Below are positions 1 to 8,034 of a stretch of DNA of 29,034 bases, piece after piece. Source of the DNA: CAZKMM01 sp964553915 (GTDB taxonomy: Bacteria; RBG-13-61-14; DRUE01); NCBI GenBank assembly GCA_964553915.1, contig CAZKMM010000018.1, positions 1-29,034 on the forward strand, in the 5' to 3' direction. Made by a program: the position numbers and the translations under genes. Position 1 is the first letter of the stretch. Each line of letters opens with the position of its first letter. The notes below the pieces were generated by a model, which saw only the letters and a program-made list of their open reading frames with translations, was not told the origin of the DNA and did not search any database.

Positions 1-2266
1 CCAGAGCAGTGGGTGGTTCCGGTGGAGGCGAGACCGCGGGAGGCTCAGGTTCTAAGACCATCTCTTTTTCTGGCTCTGCTGGTGCTTCTTCTTCCTTGAA
101 TTCTAAAACCGGTTCCTCCCGCACTGCTTCTTCAGTGATGGTCACCTCTTCTTCAATTATTTCTTCCCCAGCTATTTCAGGTGCCGAGGGTTTTATTTCT
201 GCTTCTGGCTCCGCAGGGATGGGCCGGGCTTCTTCTTCAACTTCTTCTTGAGCAGGGGCAGAAGCAATTGGCTCTGGAGGCGCTTCTTCTTCAATTACCC
301 GGGGAATTTCTTCTGCGGGCTCAGACGCGGTTTCTTCCATCACCACTTCTTCCTCAATCACCTCTGGATATTCTTCTTCCTCTATCTCCACCTCTACCGG
401 GCTCGGCTCTGCTGATTCTGGTGGAGCTGGTGCAGTCTCTTCTACCCGGGCTGGAGCGGGTTCGCTTACCGCTTCTTCTCTTGCCTGCTTTTCTTTGACA
501 ATTTTTTCCAGCTCCTGAACCCGACGAACCGCCTGTTTATTGGTGGGGTCTTTTTCCAGAATTTCCAGATATACCCTTAAAGCCTCCTCTTCCAAGCCCT
601 GCTGAGCATAAAATTCCGCTTCTTCTATCTCTTCACTGAAATCCGGAGCTTGCTCGCTTCTCTGGCTGATGGTGACTTCTTCAACCGCCTCGGTTTTCTC
701 CATACCAGAGACTGGCTCTTCTTCCACCACTTCGGGCATAGCTTCTTCCTCTACTACCTCCTCCGGCATTTCCACTTCTGCCTCCTCTATCACCTCGGGC
801 ATTTCTTCTTCCACCACCTCTGGCTCGCTCACCGCAGGTGCAGGTTCCGGTGCTTTTGCCAGATTTTCTTCTGCCAGCTGAAGCCAGCTCTGAGTAGAAG
901 AGTCATCGGGCTGATAGCTTAAAATCTCCTCACTTGCTGATTTCAAGATTTCCCAGGCGGAATTCCTCTGAGCAATCTCTCCCATTTGTTTTAAAATCGC
1001 AATTGCCCGGTCCTGATTCTTTTTTTCCAGCTCTATGTTTTTTAGCCGTTGGAGGGCTTCTAAGTTTTCCGGATCAACCTTGAGCACGCTCTGGATATGA
1101 GTAAGAGCTTTATCCCGCAAACCGTATTTTAAATAAACGTCTGCTTCTACCAGGTGTTCCTGAATTTGTTCAGGAGTGAGATGCTCCGGGACTTCTTCAT
1201 GCTCCTCTTCCGGGGCAGTGATTACCGCTTCTTCCTCCACTGCTTCTTCCAGTTCCTCTATCTCTTCCTCCTCTGCTCCTACCTCCACCACTTCTTCTGT
1301 TACTTCCTCTGCTATTTCCTCGTCCAGCTCAACAACTTCCGGCTCCGAAGGCGGGGGTGAGGGAGCTTCTGCCTGAGCCCCGAGAGCTTTCTTTGCCAGA
1401 GGGTCATTGGGGTCAAGCTGAAGCACCTTCTGAAGGGCTTCTCTTGCCCTTTGTCGGAAGCCCTGAGATTGATAAACCTTTGCCAGTTCTTTGAGTCGGG
1501 TAATTGCCTCATCTTTTCGTTCCAGCTTGATACAGACCTGTGCCAGGTCAGAAAGGGATTTAGCATCATCCGGTTTCTGCTGAATGAGCCGGGTCAGAAT
1601 CGCATAAGCCCGCTCGTAAGCCTTCCTCCGAATGTAAATATCTGCCAGTTCCCTCAAATTTTCGGTATTTTCCGGGTCCGCCTTTGCCAGTTTTTCCATC
1701 AGCCGGACATAATCCTCAAACCGGTTCTGTTCCTTCAGCTCATCCAATGCCCGGCGAAATACCTGATACCCCTCCTTCTTTAAGCCGTTCTTATAATAAA
1801 TCTCTGCCAGTTTGGTCAGGTTGATGACATTGCGGGGGTCCAACTCCGCCATCTGGCGGTAGATATCAAGAGCTTCTTTTAAATTTCCATCCAGCTCATA
1901 CCTTTCCGCAACCTTCTGGTAATAATTCATCGCATCGCCAACCATTCCCATCCGCTGATATAAATCAGCCATATTCAAATAAACATCTTCCCGATGCTCA
2001 TCCAGTTCCAGGACCCGTTTGTAAACCGCAATCGCTTTAGAATAAAAACCAGTTTTAGTATAATGCTTGGACGCTTCCAGATAATGTTTGATGGCTTCTT
2101 CCTTTTTCTTGACTTTGGAATATAAATCGCCTAAACGGAGATGAACCTTAACATCCTTGCGGTCTATCTCCAAAACTTTAAGGAGTTCTTTGATCGCCTT
2201 TTCGGTTTGACCCCGCTGGGCGAGTTTTTGAGCAGAGGCAATAAGCTTATCTTTGTCTTTTGCCAT
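1..2266 (-). CDS. Large TPR-repeat protein with acidic linkers (3' end beyond window)
   Basis: The minus-strand frame from the ATG at 2264-2266 is open to the left edge, giving 755 residues with no stop. I read it codon by codon. Residues about 1-290 are consecutive tetratricopeptide repeats (for example helices ending in LELDEHRED and LAKADPENTEN). A first acidic linker follows at about 296-370, a second TPR block at about 370-470, another Glu/Val/Pro linker at about 472-535, one more TPR unit at about 537-592, and then a long Glu/Pro/Ala-rich tail to the edge. There is no signal peptide or membrane segment at the N terminus, so it is probably a cytoplasmic scaffold. TPRs mediate protein-protein contacts; the partner is unknown. 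A sigma-70-type promoter lies upstream at 2333-2372. The start is the only ATG before an upstream in-frame stop, although its ribosome-binding site is weak. The C terminus is unknown because it is outside the window. I do not recognise a named family. Confidence 0.88.
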   Translation of the reverse strand, partial: MAKDKDKLIASAQKLAQRGQTEKAIKELLKVLEIDRKDVKVHLRLGDLYSKVKKKEEAIKHYLEASKHYTKTGFYSKAIAVYKRVLELDEHREDVYLNMADLYQRMGMVGDAMNYYQKVAERYELDGNLKEALDIYRQMAELDPRNVINLTKLAEIYYKNGLKKEGYQVFRRALDELKEQNRFEDYVRLMEKLAKADPENTENLRELADIYIRRKAYERAYAILTRLIQQKPDDAKSLSDLAQVCIKLERKDEAITRLKELAKVYQSQGFRQRAREALQKVLQLDPNDPLAKKALGAQAEAPSPPPSEPEVVELDEEIAEEVTEEVVEVGAEEEEIEELEEAVEEEAVITAPEEEHEEVPEHLTPEQIQEHLVEADVYLKYGLRDKALTHIQSVLKVDPENLEALQRLKNIELEKKNQDRAIAILKQMGEIAQRNSAWEILKSASEEILSYQPDDSSTQSWLQLAEENLAKAPEPAPAVSEPEVVEEEMPEVIEEAEVEMPEEVVEEEAMPEVVEEEPVSGMEKTEAVEEVTISQRSEQAPDFSEEIEEAEFYAQQGLEEEALRVYLEILEKDPTNKQAVRRVQELEKIVKEKQAREEAVSEPAPARVEETAPAPPESAEPSPVEVEIEEEEYPEVIEEEVVMEETASEPAEEIPRVIEEEAPPEPIASAPAQEEVEEEARPIPAEPEAEIKPSAPEIAGEEIIEEEVTITEEAVREEPVLEFKEEEAPAEPEKEMVLEPEPPAVSPPPEPPTAL

Positions 2267-2332
2267 CCCTGGAATCAGTTCTGATTTTTACTCGGAACCC
2301 TTCCCCCATCTCCCGGAGATTTTTGTAAAAAT

Positions 2333-2372
2333 ATTATAGCAATATTTTAAAAAAATTAAAAATTTTCGTCAA
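2333..2372 (-). promoter_or_regulatory. Sigma-70-type promoter for the TPR gene
   Basis: On the minus strand, TTGACG (2367-2372) is followed after exactly 17 bp by TAAAAT (2344-2349). A second good -10 hexamer, TATAAT, lies just downstream at 2333-2338 without a good -35. Either start would give a leader of roughly 60-75 nt before the ATG at 2266. Spacing and hexamers fit the housekeeping consensus; activity is inferred. Confidence 0.6.
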
Positions 2373-2439
2373 GTTTTAATATTTTTCTCTAATTTTGATT
2401 CAGGAAATTACTCCTGGGATTCAAAAAATCTTTTTTCCC

Positions 2440-2469
2440 TTGACAGCTTATAAGGTTTATCATTAAGCT
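2440..2469 (+). promoter_or_regulatory. Promoter candidate for the maf operon
   Basis: A perfect TTGACA (2440-2445) is followed after 18 bp by TAAGCT (2464-2469), which keeps the key T1, A2 and T6 of the -10 consensus. Transcription would start near 2476. That puts the first ATG (2477) essentially leaderless and the second (2495) about 19 nt downstream. Confidence 0.5.
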
Positions 2470-2494
2470 AATAAAAATGATATATGAAAATAAA

Positions 2495-3100
2495 ATGGAT
2501 TTAGTCTTAGCTTCTGCCTCTCCCCGGCGGAGAGAACTTTTGAGCCGACTGGGAATTAAATTCAGCGTAATGCCCAGCAATCTGGAAGAGGATGGGGTGA
2601 TTTCCTGCCAGGAGCAGGAGCCCAGGCTTTATGTTCAAACCTGTGCTCGGGCAAAGGTGGAAAAGGTGGTGGAGCTGGTCAGTGAGAAGAAGGATTTCTG
2701 GTTCTTGGGGGTGGATACCGTGGTGGTAATTGATGAGCTAATTTTAGGAAAACCTAAAGATAAAGAGCAGGCAAGGGAATTCCTTCGGAGATTAAGCGGA
2801 AGATGGCATCAGGTGGTCAGTGGATACCATATTTATCATCCTCAGAGCAAAAAGAGATTGAGCAATACCGTGGAAAGCAAGGTTTTACTTAAGGAATTAA
2901 CCGGGCAGGAAATTTTGGCTTATATCTCCACAAATGAGCCCTATGATAAAGCCGGAGGATATGCGGCGCAGGGAATTGGTGCCGGATTAATCAAGGAGAT
3001 TGAAGGCTCTTATACCAATGTAATTGGTCTTCCCCTGGCAGAAGTGGTTGATGATTTGCTTCGGCTCGGGATAATCATACCAGCTTCCGGGAAAGAATAA
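2495..3100 (+). CDS. maf: Maf-family nucleotide pyrophosphatase
   Basis: About 201 residues, the normal size for Maf/YhdE. Family members hydrolyse non-canonical or modified nucleoside triphosphates and are linked to septum formation arrest. The N-terminal signature LASASPRRRELL, the central GVDTVV segment with its catalytic-type Asp, and YDKAGGYAAQG near the C terminus are all present. The start at 2495 puts LVLAS three residues in, as in known Maf proteins. An in-frame ATG at 2477 would add MIYENK and cannot be excluded because neither start has a clear Shine-Dalgarno. The stop overlaps the next start by one base (TAATG), so the gene is coupled to yggS. It is the first gene of a five-gene cluster. 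Confidence 0.93.
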   Translation: MDLVLASASPRRRELLSRLGIKFSVMPSNLEEDGVISCQEQEPRLYVQTCARAKVEKVVELVSEKKDFWFLGVDTVVVIDELILGKPKDKEQAREFLRRLSGRWHQVVSGYHIYHPQSKKRLSNTVESKVLLKELTGQEILAYISTNEPYDKAGGYAAQGIGAGLIKEIEGSYTNVIGLPLAEVVDDLLRLGIIIPASGKE

Positions 3101-3813
3101 TGGAGAAGGAAGAATTAAAAAGGAATCTGGAGCAGGTTTGGAGCAGGATAGAGAAGGCAAAAGAACGCAGTGGCAGGAAGGATAATATTCTTCTGGTAGC
3201 AGTAAGCAAGACCAAGCCGGTGGAATTGATTCAAATGGCTCTGGAGCTGGGGCAGTTTGATTTTGGAGAAAATTATGCTCAGGAGCTTCGGGATAAATCT
3301 CGCCAGATTCCGGACCCACGAATTCGCTGGCATTTCATTGGCACTCTTCAGCGGAATAAGGTAAAGTATTTAATAGGGAAAGTGGTTTTGATTCATTCGG
3401 TGGATTCTCTGGCTCTTTTAGAGGAGATAGAAAAGCGGGCGGGAAAAGCTGAGGTGAAGATGCCCATTTTGTTAGAGGTCAAGCTCAGTCCGGAGGAGAG
3501 CAAAGCCGGGGTGGGTGTGGAGCGGTTGCGGTCTCTGGTAGAATCCGCTTTACAAAAGCCCCATATAAAGCTTCAGGGGCTGATGACTATGCCTCCTTAT
3601 TTTCCGGACCCCCAGCAGGCAAGACCTTATTATGTTCATCTAAGAGAGCTTCGGGATAAGCTGGAAGGGGAGCTGGGGATTAAACTGCCCCAGCTTTCTA
3701 TGGGAATGAGCAATGATTTTGAGGTGGCAATAGAAGAAGGTGCCACGATTGTTCGGGTGGGCACCGCAATTTTTGGAGAGAGGGAGCAATGCCGGGTTTC
3801 AGCAGGAAATTAG
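3100..3813 (+). CDS. yggS: YggS/YlmE-type PLP-binding protein (PLP homeostasis)
   Basis: 237 residues, a single-domain alanine-racemase-fold protein of the YggS/PROSC (PLPBP) family. These cytoplasmic proteins bind pyridoxal phosphate and maintain PLP and amino-acid balance. The Schiff-base lysine is K37 in LVAVSKTKP. The FGENYAQEL segment, WHFIGTLQRNK and the C-terminal LSMGMSNDFEVAIEEGAT and VRVGTAIFG motifs, which cradle the phosphate, are intact. The start overlaps the maf stop by one base. Its 3' end overlaps proC by 25 bp. The yggS-proC pairing is a common bacterial arrangement. Confidence 0.95.
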   Translation: MEKEELKRNLEQVWSRIEKAKERSGRKDNILLVAVSKTKPVELIQMALELGQFDFGENYAQELRDKSRQIPDPRIRWHFIGTLQRNKVKYLIGKVVLIHSVDSLALLEEIEKRAGKAEVKMPILLEVKLSPEESKAGVGVERLRSLVESALQKPHIKLQGLMTMPPYFPDPQQARPYYVHLRELRDKLEGELGIKLPQLSMGMSNDFEVAIEEGATIVRVGTAIFGEREQCRVSAGN

Positions 3814-4637
3814 GGGTAATTGGTGCCGGGAAGATGGGCGAGGCTCTGGTGCGGGGCTTGCTTCGGGCAGGAGCCCGCGCCGACCTGATTATGATTTATG
3901 ACCCGGACCCGACTCGGGTCAACCTGATGCTGGAAGAGTATCAGGTGCGGAAGATGAAAAGCAACCCTGAACTGATAGAAGAAGCAGAGATGGTGGTGCT
4001 GGCGGTAAAGCCTCAGGTAATAAATCAGGTTCTTCAGGAGATTGCAGAGCCTGCTCGGAAGAAAAAGCCATTGATAATTTCCATTGTGGCAGGGGTGAAG
4101 CTGGAGAGTATCCGGAGCTTTTTGGGAAGTGAGGTTCATCTGGTTCGGGTAATGCCCAATACCCCGGCTTTGATTGGCGAGGGAATAAGTGCTTATTATT
4201 CAGACCAGCTCCTCTCGGAAAAGGAGCAGGAACAGGTAAAATTGGTTCTTTCCGCACTTGGCAGGGTGGTGGAGCTGGACAAAGAGGAGCTTTTAGATGC
4301 GGTGACCGGACTGAGCGGGAGCGGTCCGGCTTATATTTTTGTTTTGATAGAGGCACTGGCAGATGCCGGGGTAAAGATGGGTTTGAGCCGTCCGCTTGCT
4401 CTGATTCTTTCTGCTCAGACCGTTGCTGGAGCCGGGAAGATGGTGCTGGAGACCGCCCGTCATCCCGGGGAGCTAAAGGATATGGTGACCAGCCCGGGGG
4501 GAACCACCATTGCCGGGCTTTCGGTGCTGGAAGAAGGCGGATTTCGCGGGCTTATCATTCGGGCGGTGGAGCAGGCAACTCAGCGGAGCCAGGAGCTGGG
4601 AAAACTTCTAACCACGGATAAGGAGAAAAAGAAATGA
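3789..4637 (+). CDS. proC: Pyrroline-5-carboxylate reductase
   Basis: 282 residues. ProC catalyses NAD(P)H-dependent reduction of pyrroline-5-carboxylate to proline, the last step of proline synthesis. The N-terminal Rossmann motif VIGAGKMGEAL (residues 9-19), LAVKPQ, the VRVMPNTPALIGEG segment and the C-terminal TGLSGSGPAYIF plus SPGGTTIAGL signatures are all present. The GGAG about 10 nt upstream lies inside yggS and decides the start, giving a 25-bp overlap. The last codons (DKEKKK) form the AAGGAG Shine-Dalgarno used by the next gene, and the stop overlaps that start as ATGA. Confidence 0.96.
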   Translation: MPGFSRKLGVIGAGKMGEALVRGLLRAGARADLIMIYDPDPTRVNLMLEEYQVRKMKSNPELIEEAEMVVLAVKPQVINQVLQEIAEPARKKKPLIISIVAGVKLESIRSFLGSEVHLVRVMPNTPALIGEGISAYYSDQLLSEKEQEQVKLVLSALGRVVELDKEELLDAVTGLSGSGPAYIFVLIEALADAGVKMGLSRPLALILSAQTVAGAGKMVLETARHPGELKDMVTSPGGTTIAGLSVLEEGGFRGLIIRAVEQATQRSQELGKLLTTDKEKKK

Positions 4638-5149
4638 AGCTCACCCCTCTAGAGATTTCCGGCAAGAGATTCAAAAAGCGGTTTCGGGGCTTTGACCCGA
4701 CAGAGGTGCTCTCTTTTCTGGAAATGGTTGCCAGTGAGCTGGAGGATTTAATTCGGGAGAACCGTTATCTGGAAGAGGAGCTTTCCCGAAAGAATTCCGA
4801 GCTTTCCGAGTTTAAATCCCGGGAGCAGACCTTAAAGGATACTTTGATGATGGCGCAAAGGCTGGCGCAGGATATGAAGAATAATATGGTCAAGGAAGCT
4901 CAGGTAATTTTAAGCGAGGCAGAGATGGAGGCAGAGAAAATCCTCCAGCAGGCACAAACCCGGGCAATGGATATAGAGGAAGAGATTCGGGAGCTAAAAA
5001 ACCAGAGGCTGAAGCTGATTGAAGAGCTACGCTCTGTGCTTAATACTCATCTCAAACTTCTGGAAGCCACTGAAGAATCTGTCCGGAGAAAAGACCAGGA
5101 AGCAGAAAAGCTCACCCGAATTGCTCCTGGTGCCCAAAAACGGGAATGA
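4634..5149 (+). CDS. divIVA: DivIVA-domain coiled-coil protein
   Basis: 171 residues. The N terminus (LTPLEISGKRFKKRFRGFDP, then VLSFLEMVASELE) matches the DivIVA lipid-binding domain. A long Glu/Lys/Leu/Gln coiled coil follows from about residue 38 to 165. DivIVA proteins recognise curved membrane and recruit growth, division or chromosome-segregation factors. A role at poles or septa is inferred from the family and from the maf/yggS neighbours. It overlaps proC and yggU by 4 bp each (ATGA), so the five genes are probably one translationally coupled operon. It takes the place where yggT is usual in yggS-proC-yggT-yggU clusters. GpsB-like or Wag31-like sub-function cannot be told apart here. 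Confidence 0.88.
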   Translation: MKLTPLEISGKRFKKRFRGFDPTEVLSFLEMVASELEDLIRENRYLEEELSRKNSELSEFKSREQTLKDTLMMAQRLAQDMKNNMVKEAQVILSEAEMEAEKILQQAQTRAMDIEEEIRELKNQRLKLIEELRSVLNTHLKLLEATEESVRRKDQEAEKLTRIAPGAQKRE

Positions 5150-5463
5150 GCCCGGAAGATTCATTTTTTCGCACCACCGAGCAGGGATTGATTCTTTTTC
5201 TTCAAGTCCAGCCCAATGCGAAAAAGAATAGCATTGAGGGGATAACTCCAGAAGGATATTTAAAAATAAAAGTAAATGCTCCGGCTCAGAAAGGGAAAGC
5301 TAATAAGGAGCTGGTGCATTTTTTTTCTAAAACCCTGGGCTTGGCAAAGAGCCGGATTGAGATTCTTTCCGGAGAATTTTCCCGGAAAAAACAGCTTTTA
5401 ATTAAAACCTCCTCCCCGGAGCTTTTGGAAAATCTCCTTTCTTTGATAAAATCCTTGCATTGA
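5146..5463 (+). CDS. yggU: YggU/DUF167 family protein
   Basis: 105 residues, a typical YggU length. The hallmark VQPNAKKNSIEG, then LKIKVNAPAQKGKANKEL and SGEFSRKKQLLI, define the DUF167 alpha/beta fold. The biochemical function of the family is not established. It is repeatedly found with yggS and proC, as here. It is the last gene of the maf cluster. A -35-like hexamer for the next transcription unit begins inside its 3' end (5455). Confidence 0.92.
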   Translation: MSPEDSFFRTTEQGLILFLQVQPNAKKNSIEGITPEGYLKIKVNAPAQKGKANKELVHFFSKTLGLAKSRIEILSGEFSRKKQLLIKTSSPELLENLLSLIKSLH

Positions 5464-5484
5464 AATTTTTAGTTGTGGTATAAC
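5455..5484 (+). promoter_or_regulatory. Promoter candidate for the acylase operon
   Basis: TTGCAT (5455-5460) and TATAAC (5479-5484) are separated by 18 bp, just upstream of the AAGGA ribosome-binding site (5493-5497) of the acylase gene. The -35 overlaps the last codons of yggU. This suggests that the acylase gene starts a new transcript. Confidence 0.45.
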
Positions 5485-5504
5485 CTGACATAAAGGAATT
5501 AAAA

Positions 5505-8018
5505 ATGGGCAAAAAGCTCTGGAGGTATCTGGCTTATAGTCTGGTTTTTCTGGTTTTGTGTGTTTTGGTTCTGGGGCTATTTTTCTTCTGGCTTTTGATT
5601 AAAAAGCCGATGCCTCAGGTGAAAGGGGAAATAAACCTTCCGGGCTTGAAGGAGCCGGTGGAGATTCTCCGGGACAGGTGGGGCGTTGCTCATATTTTTG
5701 CCCGGAATGAATCAGACTTATTTTTTGCCAGTGGATATGTTCAGGCACAGGACCGGCTTTTCCAAATTTATCTTCTTCGGGGGCTGGCAGAGGGGAGGCT
5801 GGCAGAAATTTTTGGAGATATTCCTGAGGTAATAAAGCAGGACAAATTTGCTCGCACCATCGGACTTTACCGGCTGGCTCGTTCTCGGCTCAAGGATTTA
5901 AGTCCAGAAAGTAAAATGGTTTTAGAGTCATTTTCTCGTGGGGTAAATGCTTTTCTGGAAAGGCGAAAGGGTAATCTGCCCATAGAATTCAATATACTCT
6001 CTTACCAGCCTTCTCCCTGGACTCCGGAGGATACTGTTGCTATTGGTCTTTATATTGGCTGGGGCTTGAGCCTGAACTGGGAGCTGGAGCTGATTCGCTA
6101 TCAACTGGCTCTGGAGCAGGGAAGAGAAAAAGCCTTTGAAATTCTGCCCCGGGACCCGGAGCAGGAGCCATATATTATTCAGCCGGGAGAATTCCAACCC
6201 GAACGCTCCCAGCCGGCACCCAGGCAGGGCTTGAAATTAAATAATTTTCCCTTCCGCTCCGCTCAGGCGGACCCCAAAGCCCTGAGTGAAATTTTAAAAA
6301 TCGCCCGGGGATATAGAAAATGGTTTTTTGGGCTGAGCGCTCCTTTTGCCAGCAATAGCTGGGTGGTGGCTGGCTCAAGAACCAAAAGCGGAAAGCCAAT
6401 TTTAGCCAATGACCCGCATCTGGAACTTACCCTTCCTTCCATCTGGTATGAAATCCACTTGAAAAGCCCGGAGTATGAAGCCATTGGAGCCTTATTCCCC
6501 GGGGTGCCAATGGTGGTTTTAGGGCATACCAGAAAAATAGCCTGGAGCGCCACCACCACCTGTGCGGATATGGATGATTTGTTTATCCTGCGGATAAATC
6601 CGGAAAATCCTATGCAATACCTGGGTCCGCAGGGCTGGGAAGATTTTAAGGTTGTGGAGGAGAAAATCAAAATCCGCACCAGAGAAGGGTTTAAAGAGGA
6701 GGTTTTTAAAGTAAGGCTGAGCCGGTATGGTCCGGTGCTTAATGATGTTCTTTCCGGGAATTTTCCCCGGAAAGAGGTTTTAGCACTCCGCTGGACCGGA
6801 GCCGAGCCCAGAGACCTGATTTTATCGCTTTTAGAGGTAGCGAGGGCAGAGAACTGGGAGCAGTTCAGGAAGGCGATTTTTAAGATGGGCACCCCGATTC
6901 AGAACTGGAGCTATGCGGATGCTAATGGGAACATCGGATATATTTCTGCGGGGCTCTATCCGATTCGCTTCGGCTGGGAGGGAGATTTTCCGGTGCGGGC
7001 AGAGACCAGCTCAGACTGGAAGGGATATTTATCTCTGGACCAGGTTCCTCAGGTTTATAATCCCGAGCGAGGATATATTATCACTGCCAATAATGAGGTG
7101 ATGCCCAGAAAAGAATTTCCCGGAATTATCAGTTATAAATTTTGCCCGCCATATCGGGCGGAGCGAATTTTGGAACTGCTCCTTTCCAAAGATAAACTAA
7201 CCATAGAAGATATGATGCAAATCCAGTATGACCATTACAGCAAACAGGCAGAGAGGCTGGCTCCGGTTCTGATTAAAATCCTGGAAAAATATGCCGGCAA
7301 AGAAAGGAAAACCGAGCTTGCTCTCCGGCATTTAAAAAAATGGGATTATAATTTAACCACCACCAGTCCGGCTCCGACCATTTTCTTCTCGACCTACTGG
7401 CGAGCATTTCAGCTTACCTATCAGGATGAGATGAGCCCGGAGGTTTATGAGCAATTTGCCCGAAACCAGTTTGCTTTTAATGGTTTTGACCGGCTCTGGC
7501 TGAAGGGTGGGGAACTTTTTGACCGCAGGGATACCCCGGAGAAGGAGAGCCGGGAGCAGATTTTGTATCAGGCGTTTCATCAGGCGGTTTCAGATTTAGA
7601 AAAGAAGTTTGGTGTCCGGATGAGCCGGTGGCAGTGGGGAAGAGTGCATACATTAAAACTTATTCATCCACTCGGTTTTTCCAAGCCTCTGGCTCGCTGG
7701 TTTGATATGTTTAAGGTTAATCAGGGAGCTTTTTCAGTGGTTGGGGGCTGGAACACGGTGAATAACAGTTTTTATTCCTATCAGGATAATGTTTTTAAAT
7801 GTTTTCTTGGTCCTTCTTTTCGGCATATAATAGATTTTGGGGATTTGAATCAGGCAAGATTTGTCATTACTGGCGGGAACAGCGGTCAGCCCTGGAATAT
7901 GCATTATTCAGACCAGACCCGGCTCTGGCTGGAGGGAAAATATCATTTGATGCCCATAGACCGAAAGGAGATAGAAAGGTATCTGGAAGCAAAGCTGGTC
8001 TTAAAACCAGAAAATTAA
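5505..8018 (+). CDS. Membrane-anchored penicillin acylase family Ntn hydrolase
   Basis: 837 residues, typical for the penicillin G acylase/AHL acylase family. These enzymes cleave amide bonds and mature by self-cleavage into alpha and beta chains. A short Lys/Arg N terminus and a hydrophobic helix at about residues 9-32 look like an uncleaved anchor rather than a classical signal peptide. The alpha-chain motif EILRDRWGVAHIFA (53-66) and the beta-chain start SNSWVV are clear. S283 would be the N-terminal nucleophile. ANDPHL (301-306) and the oxyanion-type Asn in ITANNEV (about 529-530) follow. The expected position is the outer face of the inner membrane. The substrate could be acyl-homoserine lactones, lipopeptides or other amides and cannot be read from sequence. 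A good AAGGA site precedes the ATG by 7 nt. A DUF1571 gene follows after 16 bp and is probably co-transcribed. Confidence 0.93.
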   Translation: MGKKLWRYLAYSLVFLVLCVLVLGLFFFWLLIKKPMPQVKGEINLPGLKEPVEILRDRWGVAHIFARNESDLFFASGYVQAQDRLFQIYLLRGLAEGRLAEIFGDIPEVIKQDKFARTIGLYRLARSRLKDLSPESKMVLESFSRGVNAFLERRKGNLPIEFNILSYQPSPWTPEDTVAIGLYIGWGLSLNWELELIRYQLALEQGREKAFEILPRDPEQEPYIIQPGEFQPERSQPAPRQGLKLNNFPFRSAQADPKALSEILKIARGYRKWFFGLSAPFASNSWVVAGSRTKSGKPILANDPHLELTLPSIWYEIHLKSPEYEAIGALFPGVPMVVLGHTRKIAWSATTTCADMDDLFILRINPENPMQYLGPQGWEDFKVVEEKIKIRTREGFKEEVFKVRLSRYGPVLNDVLSGNFPRKEVLALRWTGAEPRDLILSLLEVARAENWEQFRKAIFKMGTPIQNWSYADANGNIGYISAGLYPIRFGWEGDFPVRAETSSDWKGYLSLDQVPQVYNPERGYIITANNEVMPRKEFPGIISYKFCPPYRAERILELLLSKDKLTIEDMMQIQYDHYSKQAERLAPVLIKILEKYAGKERKTELALRHLKKWDYNLTTTSPAPTIFFSTYWRAFQLTYQDEMSPEVYEQFARNQFAFNGFDRLWLKGGELFDRRDTPEKESREQILYQAFHQAVSDLEKKFGVRMSRWQWGRVHTLKLIHPLGFSKPLARWFDMFKVNQGAFSVVGGWNTVNNSFYSYQDNVFKCFLGPSFRHIIDFGDLNQARFVITGGNSGQPWNMHYSDQTRLWLEGKYHLMPIDRKEIERYLEAKLVLKPEN

Positions 8019-8034
8019 AAAAGGAGGGGGCAAA

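Larger units (their letters stand above)
2267..2494. other. AT-rich divergent intergenic region
   Basis: This 228-bp gap separates the minus-strand TPR gene from the plus-strand maf operon. It is far richer in A and T than the surrounding genes and carries promoter candidates on both strands. No further gene, RNA or hairpin followed by a T-run was seen here. Confidence 0.75.

Noticed and set aside
60..840. CTTCTT-type repeats as a microsatellite or tandem array
   Set aside because: They are imperfect and follow Glu codon runs of the TPR gene; no fixed repeat unit was seen.
9..881. Plus-strand Ser/Thr/Ala- and Leu-rich open frames
   Set aside because: They are antisense shadows of the Glu-rich linkers of the minus-strand TPR protein. 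GAA/GAG codons read as TTC/CTT/TCT on the other strand, and the minus frame gives clear TPR repeats.
6263..6892. 209-codon minus-strand open frame
   Set aside because: Antisense to the acylase beta chain, with no family resemblance.
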